Positions 37,519 to 37,564 of a stretch of 37,564 bases of DNA are shown piece by piece. Positions within the stretch are counted from its first letter, which is position 1. Each line of letters starts with the position of its first letter. Under the pieces are notes generated by a model, which was not told where the DNA came from, did no database searches, and worked only from the letters and a program-made list of their open reading frames with translations. The translations under genes were made by a program, and so were the position numbers. This stretch comes from Betaproteobacteria bacterium (GTDB lineage: Bacteria; Pseudomonadota; Gammaproteobacteria; Burkholderiales; SG8-41). The stretch covers positions 1 through 37,564 of the forward strand of contig OMIN01000040.1 of assembly GCA_900299145.1 (NCBI GenBank), written 5' to 3'.

Positions 37519-37564
37519 GGGGTGTGCTCCTGGATGAATTGTTGGGTACGGATCAGCGCAGGCG

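Noticed and set aside
1-37564. CRISPR arrays, tRNA or rRNA genes, transposases
   Set aside because: None seen on either strand; no regularly spaced repeats, cloverleaf arms or transposase frames were found by eye.

Overview
The window reads as a chromosomal contig end from a GC-rich betaproteobacterium, most likely Burkholderiales. The best taxonomic hint is the expansion of Bug/TctC periplasmic solute-binding proteins: seven intact copies plus one decayed remnant, typical of Bordetella/Alcaligenes/Comamonas relatives. The order-level call is inference. Bases 1-66 are not biological: they are an Illumina P7/Nextera i7 adapter left at the contig end, so genuine sequence starts at base 67.

Layout. 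(1) 67-2520: an AT-richer segment with the C-terminal end of an unknown protein, an AlbA_2/ATPase-fold protein and an overlapping ParA-type ATPase; it looks like accessory DNA. (2) 2541-5306: an exported metallo-beta-lactamase-fold hydrolase, a Bug protein and a membrane-anchored SnoaL-like protein. (3) 5337-9813, minus strand: a tightly coupled four-gene phospholipid operon matching E. coli ynbABCD in content (CDP-alcohol phosphatidyltransferase, hydrolase-methyltransferase fusion, PAP2/dual-specificity phosphatase, CdsA-like cytidylyltransferase), whose product is not known to me. (4) 9863-13097: two Bug proteins and a CapA-like protein. (5) 13223-17891, plus strand: a well-formed promoter followed by six overlapping or closely spaced genes (exported alpha/beta hydrolase, O-antigen-ligase-like polymerase, small lipoprotein, exported EF-hand protein, two small membrane/exported proteins), a candidate undescribed envelope-polymer cassette. 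(6) 17963-22851: AmpG, a carboxymuconolactone-decarboxylase-like protein, an exported SAM-methyltransferase-fold protein, a tandem Lin0512 pair and a quinone-oxidoreductase-like gene cut short by an in-frame TAG. (7) 22899-28459: a Bug protein, then an exported argininosuccinate-lyase homologue, a Bug protein, an AtzG-like small subunit and an amidase, probably one uptake-and-breakdown unit for a C-N bonded organic acid. (8) 28773-29589: a solitary integron gene cassette with its attC site and a protein carrying two RNxxxH (HEPN-like) motifs, inserted without an integrase in view. (9) 29641-37518: another Bug gene, a frameshifted Bug remnant, a VOC protein, release factor 3 (prfC), a complete tctC-tctB-tctA transporter locus with a small antisense gene inside it, and an SDR dehydrogenase.

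Across the window an AT-rich element of about 20 bp (core TAAGTATYTGTTTTTATTGR) recurs at least five times in near-identical form, mostly at gene ends and starts, once inside a coding sequence. No rRNA, tRNA, CRISPR array, transposase or integrase was seen. The strongest candidates for new biology are the solitary double-HEPN cassette, the envelope-polymer cassette at 13.3-17.9 kb, the ynb-like lipid operon and the exported lyase/amidase cluster.
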